Source: Persicaria tinctoria (lineage: Eukaryota; Streptophyta; Magnoliopsida; Caryophyllales; Polygonaceae). Taken from it: DNA of 64,000 bases. The notes below the pieces were generated by a model that was given only the letters and a program-made list of their open reading frames with translations, was not told the DNA's origin and made no database searches. The translations under genes and the position numbers were made by a program. This document shows, piece after piece, positions 13,301 to 24,513 of the stretch. The DNA is taken from assembly GCA_037127255.1 (NCBI GenBank), contig JBANSL010000012.1:34091115-34155114 (forward strand), read 5' to 3'. Position 1 is the first letter of the stretch. Each line of letters opens with the position of its first letter.

Positions 13301-14642
13301 ATTTTTCTTTTGAGGACAATTCCGGGCGATATGCTCCGTACTATTTCAAGTGAAGCATCGTTGCTCACGATATCGATCATGAGAAGATGGTGCCCCAACC
13401 CTCCTAGTTTGAACTTCAAAACCTATTTTAGGTGAGTCGGAGACTCCCTTGGGTTGTGAGGAAGAGTTAGGAGTAGCTTTAGAAGGATATGAAGAGATAG
13501 GTGCAGGAACAAACTTTTGACCAAATGATGATTGGCCGAATCGCTTCGCCTCCTGTTGTTGATCATATAAGAGTTGCGCTTTGTGAAAAAGAGTATTAAT
13601 ATCTCTAAAACTATGAATAGATAATGGATTGCGAATAGAGACATTCAACCCAACAAGAAATTGTCTACAAAGAGCTCTTTTGGTAAGGAAAACATTCGCC
13701 CGATGAGAAATTCTCTCAATCTCATCCCTGAACTCCATAGGAGTCCGAGTACCTAGGCGAAGGAGGGATAGTTTCATCCTCATAGACTCCACATATTCCT
13801 CGGGTACGTGCCTCTTTTTCAAGAGGTAACGTAATTGAGGTCATGTCTCCACCAGTTGCTTATCTTGTCTTCGACGGATGTTCCTAGTGCGGAACCACCA
13901 CGAACGAGCTAAGCTTGTAAGGTGAAGAGTAACTACCTTAAGTTTTTCTGTTTCATCATAACGTAGGTGGTTGAGGACGTAGTCAGTGTGAGTCTCCCAA
14001 GCAATATAAGCCTCCAGATCATTGGCGCCATCAAAAGTGTCGAGCTTGACCTTACCTTCTTTGCATTGTGCGGCAAGCTCATTGGTTCGGTTCATGATTG
14101 GTCGACCAAAGTGGGGGCTGGTATGTCATCAAAAGGGCCATCAACCTCCTAGAATGGATCCTTAAGGATGGGAATTTCGTCCAAATCCCTATTGTTCTGC
14201 TGCTCATCCCATTCGTCAAAGATCGGGTGCTCACGAATGGGTGTCCTGGTGCGTCGGGGCTGCTGTCGTGGGAGAGGAGTGGGGTTAGGCACCTCATGGC
14301 GGCCCTGTTTTGATACAAAAGAATGTAAAGGATCCTCCTCGGACTCGTCATAAAATGGGTTAGTTACATGCTTAGATATAAAAATCGAAGTGTCCTCCAA
14401 ATGACCCTTACTACATCGTTTGGCGTTGATGAAAATGGACCATCTATTTGAACCTCCACGAGCTTGTGATCCACCAATCCCATCAAGATGGTGGACAAAT
14501 TAGCATTGTTGGATGTGAACATCGCCTATATTCGCTTATCAAGAGATCCAGCAGTGGAATTGATGATCAATTGCATTTGTGCATCTGAAATAGTGCCGGG
14601 AGGTGGAGGGGTACTAGAATTGGAAGTTTTGTCGTCGGCCAT
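13301..14642 (-). pseudogene. Chromovirus-like gypsy gag (several frameshifts)
   Basis: The start ATG at 14642-14640 opens a segment beginning MADDKTSNSSTPPPPG. The capsid-type part contains FDGANDLEAYIAWETHTDYV and LTSLARSWW (about 14045-13890), then MEFRDEIERISHRANVFL and CRQFLVGLNVSIR (about 13740-13620). This is the Retrotrans_gag fold pattern of gypsy elements. At least three frameshifts split it. Its protease continues at 13300-12750. Confidence 0.7.
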
Positions 14643-15675
14643 GATCCTAAAAGCAAATAGCAAACACAAGTATTCCGAACAATAGGCAAAGAGACAAGCA
14701 ATGCAAGACTTTGATCCTATGAGTGACCCAATGTGTTTTGAAAGATGAGATGCGATGAAAACAAGGCACTATATTCAATAAACTCCTCTGGACACAAAAC
14801 TTTGCAATGTCAAAAGTAGCAAGATCTCGAAGCAAATTGCAAATAAAAAATCAGCCACAAATTGGTAAGCAAGGAGATGCAACCAATGAACAAACGACTA
14901 GAATGATAAATTTGCAACTAAGAAGAGATTGCAATAAGAATTACAATGTGATGCTTAAAATTTCAACAAGTAGTAATGATAATAGATAGCAATCACAAGG
15001 GCAAACAAGTGCACACACTTCATCAACTCTTATTTGACGGTTGCAACACTGTTTAGAGAGAGATGGGTATGACCAAGGCTCCTGTGTCGGCACAGCACTA
15101 AATCACACAAAAATGGGTTCTTTGAGATGCTTTAAGATCATCAACATGTAGCAAAGTATGCAATAGAAGCAATATAGCAAAAGAAATGAGTTACTAACTC
15201 AATGAAAAGAGACTACTAGTACTCTTATGTATAAAAATGGCGACCTACTGTTTTTTTAATGGCTTTCGAAACTTTTAGCAGTAGTAGGTATTGATAGTGT
15301 TAAGCAAAAAATAAGAATAAGAAGCTATGATGATCTAAAAGTGAGTGAAATTAAAGAACTAGGGCAAAAAGGCTAAAGAAGTTGGAAAATTAGGGTTCTT
15401 TTGTGGTGCAAGTTCATGATAGAAACAATCATCCAAGACTCAATCACAGACATGATGTATAACAATCTAAAAGCAATGAAACTTGCAAATACGAACTCAA
15501 AATCTTCCAAGTTATAGATCCAATCAAGAAAATCACCAAATTCTAGTGCCAATTTTAGGGTTTTGAGTGCAAAATAATAAGAATTAAGAGCAAGCAATCG
15601 ACAATGGTATAGAAATAGGGCACGAAATCAAATAGATCACTCAATAAACAAATAAAGGCTTAATACTTGCATTAA
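14643..15675 (-). other. Leader between PBS-like site and gag
   Basis: AT-rich, no ORF with recognisable content. It lies between a PBS-like sequence and the gag start. A GT immediately after the PBS (minus strand GACAAGGTTAATG) could be a splice donor, but I have no supporting evidence. Confidence 0.4.
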
Positions 15676-15693
15676 CCTTGTCTCTGAATACCA
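15676..15693 (-). other. PBS-like site (initiator tRNA-Met type)
   Basis: The minus strand reads TGGTATTCAGAGACAAGG, close to the TGGTATCAGAGCC primer binding site, and is preceded by ...CATCAAC, an LTR-like end (TGATGTATGG on the plus strand from 15696). The full LTR could not be delimited. Confidence 0.5.
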
Positions 15694-15954
15694 GTTGATG
15701 TATGGTTGTTTCCGATCCTTCGCTTGTGGGGCTTAGATTGTCTCCAACTACTCGTACTCGCGGATCTTGCAAGTTCTAAGGCTGATCACGGTTCGTTCTT
15801 GATTGTTCTTGATTGATTCTTGCACACCATAACCACACCTAGGGTTAAAAGATGATGTCGAGCCTAAGGAGAAGCCATGCCAAGGGTTAGGGTTCGGTTT
15901 TGGCCCGGTAGGGTTTGGGGTTAGTCTCGGCCTAGGATTAGAGTTGGTCTCGGC

Positions 15955-16224
15955 CTAAGGTTTCACTTGTGATGTATTGTTTGATTGTTGAAGACTAAGA
16001 CCTTGAACCGATGGTTGAGATTTGAGCAATTTGATCCATGTTGGCCAAAGTTCTAGGTCCATGGTTGCACCAAATCTAACAAGAAGAGCCTTTGTTGCAT
16101 CTTGAATCATCTTGGCCAGAGCTCTAGTGATTGGACCGTCAAATGGAACTCTCATCTTGTCGTCTATGTCGTGCGGAGTCATGGGACCTTTGGTGCTATC
16201 AAAAGCAGCTAAGTGGAATCCCAT
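15955..16224 (-). pseudogene. Gypsy polyprotein C-terminal tail
   Basis: An 89-codon minus-strand frame contains RVPFDGPITRALAKMIQDATK. The GPITRAxAK signature is the usual tail after the integrase C-terminal domain of plant chromovirus polyproteins. It ends in a stop about 260 bp from the PBS-like site that leads the gag at 14642. So a pol tail, a short LTR-like stretch and a new gag follow each other, as in an LTR-sharing tandem. No upstream integrase sequence is visible beyond 16224. Confidence 0.5.
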
Positions 16225-17255
16225 TAGCTAGCACTCACTGAACGCTTTAACCCAAATACCAGAAGCAAAGGTGCTCCGTTAGAGGCTAGAAGCTTAGTCG
16301 TATAAGTCCCTGCAAGGTCCCCATCTCTCTCTAAATTTATGAAACAATTTACGCTATGTTCCAGTTGGTTGCAAATGTTCTCACCATCTAAAAAAATTCT
16401 GATTTTCGATTTAAGCTTGTATTCAACAACTAAAGCATTTCTCATTATTGTTCACGAGAAGAATTGAACAGATTCCAATTAAAAACATACGAAAGAAAGA
16501 ACATAAATTGTAGAAGAACCCCACAATTATAACAAACCAATTCCAAAAACAAAACATTGCCCCATATAACAAAAGTGGATTAAAAGAACAACACATAGTT
16601 GCCGATTTGAACACAAATAGACTCGAGAGGTTTACGATTGAAGAAGAACTCTCATGTACCTTCGTTCTAGGCAGATAAATGGTTGAATAGCCTTGTTCAA
16701 TTGCAAGTTTTCCTATATGTAGGTCTCAAGAACGTGGGAAAGGGGAAGAAAAAGGTGTCGCCAAAAAATTTAGCGTTGTTGCACATATGGGGCAAGCAAG
16801 CGTATTTGCCCCACTCATCTCAATTTTGGAGATTTTGGATTGAGGAAACTCTTGGGATAAAAATAAGCCCAATATTCCCCCAAAGTCCAACATTCTCCAA
16901 AATAGACCACCTATTGGGCATGCTCTAAGTACCGCCAATTCAAAACTTCCGATTGTTTGTTTGTAAAGAGTACTTACTAACCGTTTTGATTTTAATAAAA
17001 AGTACTTACTAACCGTAGATTTGTTGATCGAAATTAATACTCCGTAATGACTAGTACAATTTTCAATAATAAAATAAAATAATACATATACAATTAAAAA
17101 ATATTAATTTAATATTTTAAATTAAACTTGTAAGAACAAATTCATAAGAGAATATAGGGGTGAGTTTGTTAAATATCCAAAAAAATTGCTTTAATAAGGG
17201 GAGTGTCCATAAATTTGAAAAAATTGGTGGAGTGTCCATCCCCTTTGCCCCCTAG
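16225..17255. other. AT-rich intergenic stretch
   Basis: No gene recognised. The short ORF at 16683-16928 lacks known content. 17100-17240 resembles, in inverted orientation, 50711-50860 (shared GGATGGACACTCCACCAA-like core). A C-tract of about 24 bases ends it (17256-17279). Confidence 0.4.
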
Positions 17256-17538
17256 CCCCCCCCCCCCCCCCCCCCCCCCGCGTGTTGTTGTGCGCCTAAT
17301 TTGCCATGTTTTATACCTACTTTTATATCGATTTTTGCATGCATTTCATACATTTGAGCTAGAATAATACATAATTTGTGGAGTTTATGTTTATTTGCAA
17401 CATATAGAGGTCTACACAAGTTTTTATTATATTTCGCAGAAATCGGACACATTTTGGAGCTTAAAGGAAAGTCATGAAGAAGCTAATGATGGTGTAGCTG
17501 GAGAAAAGCCCACTTTTCGTCATTCATCATTCCGAATC

Positions 17539-20239
17539 TGTAACACCCCCTTTTAGATCCCAAAGGAGTGTTGCAGCGCCAGTGAATCCGCAGACTTTAA
17601 TGTCTTTGAATTCACCTGAGGCTTATAGGGACATGCAACCATGCTCCCATAAACAAGATGATAATTTAAATAAAAGAAAATAGGCGGAAGTAAATTAAAT
17701 ATCCTGGTTTAAATTATCCGATCACAATAACAGGAAGATACCAAAACCATTAAAAAGTATGAATAACTCCAAAATAGCTGAAATTAAAGTAAAAATGCGG
17801 AAACTTTAGAGGTTCAAAACTCGTAGTAAAAGATTCAATAAATGATAGCCTGCTCTTCAACTCTCTCCTGCTCCGCTGCTTGCACTAGACCTGTGGAATA
17901 TGGTCTGGTGTTTCGTGAGAACGAAGGACACCAGCCATCCAATAAATAGGATGGTTAGTACAATTAAGACTAGCAAATGATAGGGAAAATGTTCAGACTT
18001 TAACCTTACAGTGACCATAAAACGGTATGTCATAGGTTAAGGGAAAGACACGAATATTTAAAGTGGAAACTGAATAAAAAGGTAAAAATTCACACATGAC
18101 TCGGATGATCGTAATGATCGATTATAAGATAAGAAAGGGAATTATACCCGAGACAGATGAGTATAATAACTGAAGTGATCACCTATTTAATAGTCGATAA
18201 TAACCATAATCACACTAATCACAATGATAATAACAATAATAATATTACTACGTGGTACCGGTCGGGTCTTTAACAAGGACCACGACCTACATCAGATCGT
18301 TGTTTTATCATCCCGCAGAGAATGCATTCCGGGATGGTGTTTCATGAAACCTTGTAAGGCGGTGGCTTAACGAACCACAACCTGCAAGTCAGTCTACTGC
18401 ATAACTTGCCAAAGGCATAAAGCCACTCGCATCACGTGGTGCGCATTTTAACATACCACAACTAAGCATCACATGGTGCCTATCTTATCATATATAACAA
18501 TTTATACTAGGTGATCATAATAACGACATTAAATCAAACAGGGACAAGCATGGATAATTCAAAGGATCTTACTATCACATGCCACTAGTTTGCATGAAAG
18601 AACAAGCAGAATATCATGCACTTTAGGAAGAAGAAAATGGGCAACCTTTACTTATCTCGAGTTATAACAAGCAATCACATTTAATACTCATATCACTATA
18701 ATTAAATTAATAATTAATAATTAATAATTGCCCATTAATTTATACTCATGCCAATTTATGAATAAGGAGATAAATTACATCAAGCAGACGGATATGCAAT
18801 TTATCGAAATTGGCAAAGAAATTGGCCACAGGGCCGCATTCGACACGGAAGAATTTAAAAGGCACAACAAAAGAATCACGAAACACGCAAAGGGCGTTTG
18901 AACGAAATCACTTGCCTTGACTTTCGATGATCAGCTGATGACAACCAGACGAGATTTTAGCACCTATCGAATCCAACGGAAAAAGGAATATTAATATTGA
19001 TATTTTATGAAATTAACTTTACTTAACTCAATTTGAAATTGAATTAATTCTATAAAGTTAAATATCTATACCAATATGAATTCCTCGGGAAGCGAGATCC
19101 GGCGTGGGTGCTTCGAGATTTCTTGGTGTCGCTGAAACGGGCAAGAATCGAATGATTTAAAAACATTGGCCGCACAACTTAATAAATAATTAACTAAGGG
19201 CCAAAAACGAAAATAGTATAAAAATAAGAGACGTTTCTGTAATTTTGATAAAAGATATTAAAAACCTCCGCTTTGCTTTCAATGGAGTATTCGCACAGAG
19301 AGGAAGCTCTTCCTCGGCAACGATGGCTAGCGGCAAGGCGGCGTTGGAGGCGACGACCAGCGCGATGGTCGGTGGCGGCGGCTCGAGTGGTGGTGAGCGG
19401 CGGCACAACAGCGGCAATCGAAGACAATTGCAGCGACGAAGCAATCGATCGCGGCGATCGGAGACGGATGCAGCGAGGGCTCGGCCTGCTGTCCTGGGCC
19501 TCATCGGGCAAGGGCTGCGCTGCGGTGGGTCTCGGCGGTGAAGATCTGCGGAGGGCGGCTCGGCTCAAGTCGCCGAAGGCTGCTCAGGGGAGGTCGGCTC
19601 ACGGGAGATGCGGATGCCGGCGATGGTAGTTGGGCAGCGATGGGAGGCGTCACGGCTTGGGAGAAGGGAGGGACGGTGATGGCTCGTGGCTCAGGGTCGC
19701 CGGCGTTTCACTGTTCGCGATTGATTTGAGAAAGGAGGAGGCGGTGCGGTGGTCCGGCGGTGGTTGGGCTCGGCTATTCACGGGAGGAGTAAGAGGACGG
19801 TGAAGGGTAACGTTGCTGGCTTCGGTGGTTTGACTGCGGGGATGGTGATGAGTGAGTAATTTTTGGGTTGGGGGAAACCCTAATTTGACGTGTATCTATA
19901 CAATTAGGTTAAAGGATAGAGATTAACGGTATAGGGTAGATCTTAAGGAAAATAATTAAATAAAAGAAGCGGATAAACACGGAGATAGATGATAGATTTC
20001 TCTACTTTAGCGGGATGAATACAAATTAAATAATAAGGGTATTTAGAGGATTTATGTAATTAAATATATCATATATTATTTCTCTTTAGAATAATTTAAT
20101 TATTCTAATTCATACCATATATCTTATGTGAATTTATTACATGACCAAATTCACAAGATATATTATGGTTTGATATAATATAGACTTATTTAATTAAATA
20201 AAAATAAGAAATAGCCCAAAAATAATTTGGGGTATTTCA
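17539..20239. mobile_element. 2.7-kb solo LTR 'F' (Tekay/Del-like)
   Basis: Starts TGTAACACCCCC and ends GGGGTATTTCA, with a perfect 5-bp target duplication GAATC (17534-17538 and 20240-20244). Length and the TGTAACACCCC terminus resemble Tekay/Del chromovirus LTRs; this assignment is inference. The interior has no retrotransposon genes. A GC-rich island (about 19270-19800) holds overlapping open frames on both strands (Arg/Ala/Ser-rich) without domain signatures; I do not call them genes. Orientation is undetermined because both ends look alike. Confidence 0.8.
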
Positions 20240-20771
20240 GAATCAAGCTTTGAAGTCTTCATGATAGTTGTACCCCTCGAAAAGAGCTTTCCAAAGCATG
20301 TTCATACGCATCAATCGGACGAACGAGGACTCGGGAAACTGCGTTTCAAGACGGATGCAGAATGCTGAGAACTGAAGAAGTGGTCGATATCAACCAGACT
20401 TGGTCAATATCGACCTGATTTTGGTCAAAATTCCTTCTGGAAGCCATAATCAAGTGCCAGAAGAAGAATCCGAGAAATTAGCTCAATATCGACCGAATTT
20501 GGTCGATATCGACCAGTCCCCAGAGGCCGATTTCGAGCCAATCCGAGTCCGAGTGCTGAGCTGGCTTTCTTCCACATGAAGCAAGAGATATTCTATCAAC
20601 TAAAGAGGAGATTTATCAAGTTCTATCAAGTCCAAGAGAGATCTATCCACAATAGTCCTAGTTTCCTTTTAGATTTATTTCTTTTATTTCCAAATTTAAT
20701 CTTTACGCTTTTAGATATAAAGTTAGATATAGATAGATTATTCTTTCATAGATTAACTAAGGAATGAATAC

Positions 20772-20780
20772 TATAAATAA
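20772..20780 (+). promoter_or_regulatory. TATA box of LTR D
   Basis: TATAAATAA followed by GGCATTAGGGGCTGG, matching the promoter context of the other Athila-family LTRs. Confidence 0.6.
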
Positions 20781-21405
20781 GGCATTAGGGGCTGGATTTT
20801 ATTCCTTCAATCAATCCAAGCCAAGCCACAATAGAGAGAGAAATCGAGTAGGAGAGAGAGAGTCTTAGAGCCAAGTGGAGTTTGTCAAGCGAGAGCGGAG
20901 ATGGATTTATTCGGTTGTAAGTCTTGTTTGAGTTTATTTAATTCAATTTAGTTCCTTTTTGTTATTGATGTTTTTCTTGATAATGAAGAGCGAGTAGTCA
21001 CCCAACTTCTAGGGTCAAGGTGAGCCCGACGGTAGCCATGTAAGGTGATGCGGTAAAGGTACAGTCTTTTGATGTGATTTCGTCTTCTATCCCTGCGAGC
21101 ATGATTCTTTTGCGAAAGTTGAAGGTGATCATTGTTTATGTTATTGAAGCGAAAGTGATCTTAATGCAACTTGGATTAATTATGTGAAAAATGATTAGTA
21201 ACAATTAGGGTTTATGTGAAAGCATCTATCTTCTTATTTGTTAATAACGAAAGTTATTTGATGAAAAGCATGTTCTTTTATGCTTTTATGTGTTATTTTA
21301 CATGGTTATCATTGTGGTGTTGATACCCTGATCTTAGAAGTCTTTAGTTTATTTGATTTATTTCATTAGATTTAAGTTTTGTCTTGCGAAAAGTTGCGGT
21401 CTTTA

Positions 21406-21858
21406 TGATGTGCACAAATAACAATCTGTTGTGCAAATTATTAGGAGTGTCAGCAACATTGTTATTAATGGCTTAATGTTGATTTCATATAAATTCATAA
21501 AACTAGAGTAGGTTCCGGATTTCATATAAATCCACATCAAAAACGTAATTGAGATGAAATACCTTGACAAAGGAGTCAAAAAGAAGAAAAGAAGACAACA
21601 ATTCAGTGTTGCTTAGAATAAGAAAAAAGACAGCAAAAAAGATGAGATAATGCAGCTGATACATAGCTTCTGTCATCTTCAATGAGCAAGTGCAAACTGT
21701 ATAGATGAAATAAAGTTAAAAAACGTGCATAATAACTTAAACGACATGTAAATACACCAACTGATCCTTTTAGTCATTAAACAAAAGCATCAACCTATTG
21801 CATACAGAAATTTTAAACAAATAAAAGCCCAATGAGAGAAGCGATTCACTATCAATAT
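21406..21858. other. AT-rich stretch, no gene seen
   Basis: Contains a short direct repeat (TTTCATATAAAT at about 21483 and 21521) and no credible ORF. Confidence 0.4.
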
Positions 21859-23063
21859 CCCTAACAAAGACTCTTATGACAAAAGTGATGATTTGTAACA
21901 AATTGATAAGAAAGTAAAGTAACCAACTTTATGATTGCAAGTAATTGATAGTAAAATAGAGAAGATATTTCACCTGTAATTCTCTGACAATGATTGAGAT
22001 TCATGGTCCTATGATTGATTAATTAATTATTCATAAACATATGGCTACTTGACTAAAGTTGAAGGATCCGTAGGGATACAATCATCTTATTCAATATCAC
22101 TAAAGAATAGCATTAAGGATTCAAGTAATTAGACCAATTGACATATCGATTCAATGTTTGAATTGGTAAATAAAGAGCGGTCATCCGGGGTTCGAACTGG
22201 GAACTTATGGGTACTACCCACAAGTCCTTTCCGGTGAGCTATTCCGGAACGGTTCCGTATCGATTCAATGCAATTAAAGACAAATAGGCGCAAGCCACAA
22301 TCGGTACTTACAACATCTAACGTTATAGAATAATCAAAATCATCCACTACAAAGACAAAGAAATATCACTACTTCAATACCTTCGTTTGCTATCAAGAAC
22401 ACAACAGCGAATTCATAGCTAAGATGCAATTTCTAATATGGTGATCAATCATAGAAAGGAACACAAATATAATCAATAGTCACAAGATGATAAATATAAT
22501 AATGAATAACTAAATAGAATCAAATCCTCACAATCCAAACAATCATGTCTTCAAATCACATGCGAAACTGTGAGTTTAGCAACTCATAGACCAAAAATCT
22601 CTCTTCTCTCTGATTGTGTTCAATGTCTCACACTACTCTCTTAATTGTTCCACTGCTGAAAATAATAGAAATAACCTAATAAAGAGTCGTGCAAACCCTA
22701 GAAATATAATAATAGGAAATAGAATCTTCGGATCCAAATCGCAATCGCTGAACATGGCACCACGGCGAGCGCCACCCTTCGCAGTGACGGTTTTCCTTTT
22801 TTTATTCAATGTTGTGCTTCCTTGCTCCTCTATAGCCTCTTCCTCAGCCTTCATATGCTCCAAAACATGTCTCTTAAGCTCTTCCAAGATCTCATCCAAG
22901 GTCGGAATGTAACTCTGCAGAATAAACACTAAAAAGGCATAGATTCCGAACTTGAATACTTCACAAGCAAGATATGAAACTAGAATAAAACATATGCAAA
23001 ACTCCTATCTAAATGCAATAAGAAATTCCTATAATGCCTATATGAAATATTCATTATCAACAT
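21859..23063 (-). mobile_element. LTR relic 'E' (copy 2) with SINE insertion
   Basis: Aligns with copy 1: TAACAAAGACTCTTATGAC against 628-650, through 22437 (ATGGTGATCAATCATAG, the site where element A landed in copy 1), to the shared end CATTATCA. The left end is blurred. A SINE inserted at 22157 interrupts it. Confidence 0.6.
22157..22257 (-). mobile_element. tRNA-derived SINE
   Basis: A 101-bp insert absent from the paralogous LTR copy (compare about 887-905), flanked by a perfect 13-bp duplication TATCGATTCAATG (22144-22156 and 22258-22270). On the minus strand it carries a pol III A box (TAGCTCACCGGAAAGG, 22241-22226) and B box (GTTCGAACCCC, 22197-22187) with tRNA-like spacing, followed by a short T/A-rich tail. 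It is not a tRNA gene: no cloverleaf acceptor, and it has its own target duplication. Confidence 0.85.
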
Positions 23064-23411
23064 AACTTAGCCAAAGTTTGAGAAGTCACTTTGTTTGGAA
23101 AGAAGGATCTTCTCTTGTTGGTGTCTTAACATCTTTCAATAACATACAAACACATAGAAACAATTTATATGAAAGACAAAAAAGAGACCATTTCAACATG
23201 TTATATTTGCACATAAGCATGTTGCTACAACTAGTGCAACTAACCCCACATTGATTTAAAGTTACTGAACTGAATTAGAAATCAAAAAGAGACCATGTCA
23301 ACATGTTGTATTTCCACAAGAGACCATGTCAGCACATAAATTAGAAATAAAAAAGAACCTATACATCTACTTGAATTGCACAAAAAAAGAAACCATGTCA
23401 TCACACAATTA
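23064..23411. repeat. Host flank with left part of a ~67-bp tandem repeat
   Basis: AT-rich DNA with repeated GAGACCATGTCA(A/G)CA units; from about 23340 it carries the repeat unit (AGAAATAAAAAAGAAC...CTACTTGAATTGCACAAAAA...CATGTCAGCACACAATT). The array continues at 48626 after the copia insertion. Confidence 0.75.
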
Positions 23412-23435
23412 GAAATTGATAGATTACATAGTCTT

Positions 23436-24453
23436 TGATAACTCACTCCCTTGATGAAAATCGAAATAGATGTTCCAAAGGCTTTGACAGGTTTTTTGTG
23501 TCAAAGGCCTTGGCGCATTAACAGTGTTGATGAAATACAAAACCTGTTCTCTATGTTATTATTCGTATATTATTTTATTATATACTTCCTTTATATTATA
23601 TATATTCTTTGGACTAACCATTTCAGGAAGTATACAATCGAGATTACGTCCTTCCTTTTACTCGTTGAGAAGATCGGTTCAAAATTGGATCATGGCTTAG
23701 AAGTATCCTTAAATAGAAGATCCAAGTTCATACCTGATTCGAAGGAGCCGTTGGAAGATCTGGCGTTGAAGATCCACACGCTCCACACTATCTCTATGCT
23801 ACTATATAAAGGAAAGGAAGGAGAAGACAGAATAAGAAGTGCTATACACGAGCTACATTCATTCAAGTGATCTGTCTTCCAAGTGTCTCTACAAAGCGCT
23901 CAAATAGTTTGTTGTTTATTTCAAAGCCTTTGAGAGTCTCAGTGAGCTTATAGGATATATTCATTACAAGTGTTACTCGAGAGTTTATAACTCGGGAAGT
24001 TGCACTAGGCTATTGATTTTGCGAGAGTTAGAGGATTGTACTAGATAGCTGAGAGAGGTGGGGCTCTTCTAGATTGGTCTAGGACTCCAAGGGAACGTGA
24101 GTTGACTAGATTGCAATTGTATAGGAGAGAGGCTTCTCGGTGAGCTATTAGGATCCTAAGCTAAGCAATCAATAAAGCCTTTGAATCCTAGGGTTGTGGA
24201 AGAACCCTAGGCGGGGACGTAGGCCAGTTGTGCTGAACCTCGTAAACAATTACTCGTGTCCTTTGTCTATTTGCTTTACCTTAATTCCGCACTTGGTTCG
24301 AATTGTTTAACTTTGTGTTTCAGGTTTTCTCAAAGGGTTTGGGACGAGCTTCAAAAGCCTTGAGAATATTTGCGAAAAAAAAAACGGGCATACTCTATTC
24401 AACCCCCCTTCTAGAGTATTTCTATTACATTGTTTTACACTTACGAACCTTCA
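23436..24453 (+). repeat. 5' LTR of copia element 1
   Basis: 1,018 bp. TATATAAA at 23813-23820. Differs from the 3' LTR at about 23475 (C against T), about 24445 (G against A) and one A in the run near 24376. Confidence 0.93.
23813..23820 (+). promoter_or_regulatory. TATA box, copia element 1 5' LTR
   Basis: TATATAAA, about 640 bp before the LTR end; the identical box in the 3' LTR is at 32355-32362. Confidence 0.7.
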
Positions 24454-24455
24454 AT

Positions 24456-24468
24456 TGGTATCAGAGCC
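24456..24468 (+). other. Primer binding site (initiator tRNA-Met)
   Basis: TGGTATCAGAGCC two bases after the LTR end. Confidence 0.95.
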
Positions 24469-24513
24469 TTACTCACTGTTTTTTTTATCTAACAATCTTG
24501 TGAGTTTTCGATC

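Larger units (their letters stand above)
17286..21405 (+). mobile_element. Truncated Athila-family LTR 'D' on the plus strand, split by a solo LTR
   Basis: The sequence starts TGTTGTGCGCCTAATTTGCC, the reverse complement of the other LTR ends (GGCAAATTTAGCTCACAACA). It continues to 17533 and resumes at 20245 after the 2.7-kb insertion. It then runs through TCGATATCGACC-type motifs (20385-20520), a TATAAATAA box (20772) and the conserved block around the 'TTCTAGGGTCAAGGTGAGCCC' region (about 21005-21035). It stops near 21405, about 500 bp short of the expected LTR end, so no PBS follows. It is the only Athila LTR in the window in plus orientation. Confidence 0.75.

Noticed and set aside
16683..16928. 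81-codon ORF as a host gene
   Set aside because: Open on both strands, no recognisable domain, no promoter or intron evidence.
22186..22241. tRNA gene
   Set aside because: A and B boxes are present, but the unit has a 13-bp target duplication and no acceptor stem, so it is a SINE.
23451..23870. 139-codon ORF repeated at 32003-32422
   Set aside because: It lies wholly inside the two LTRs of copia 1 upstream of and across the TATA box; AT-rich with no domain.
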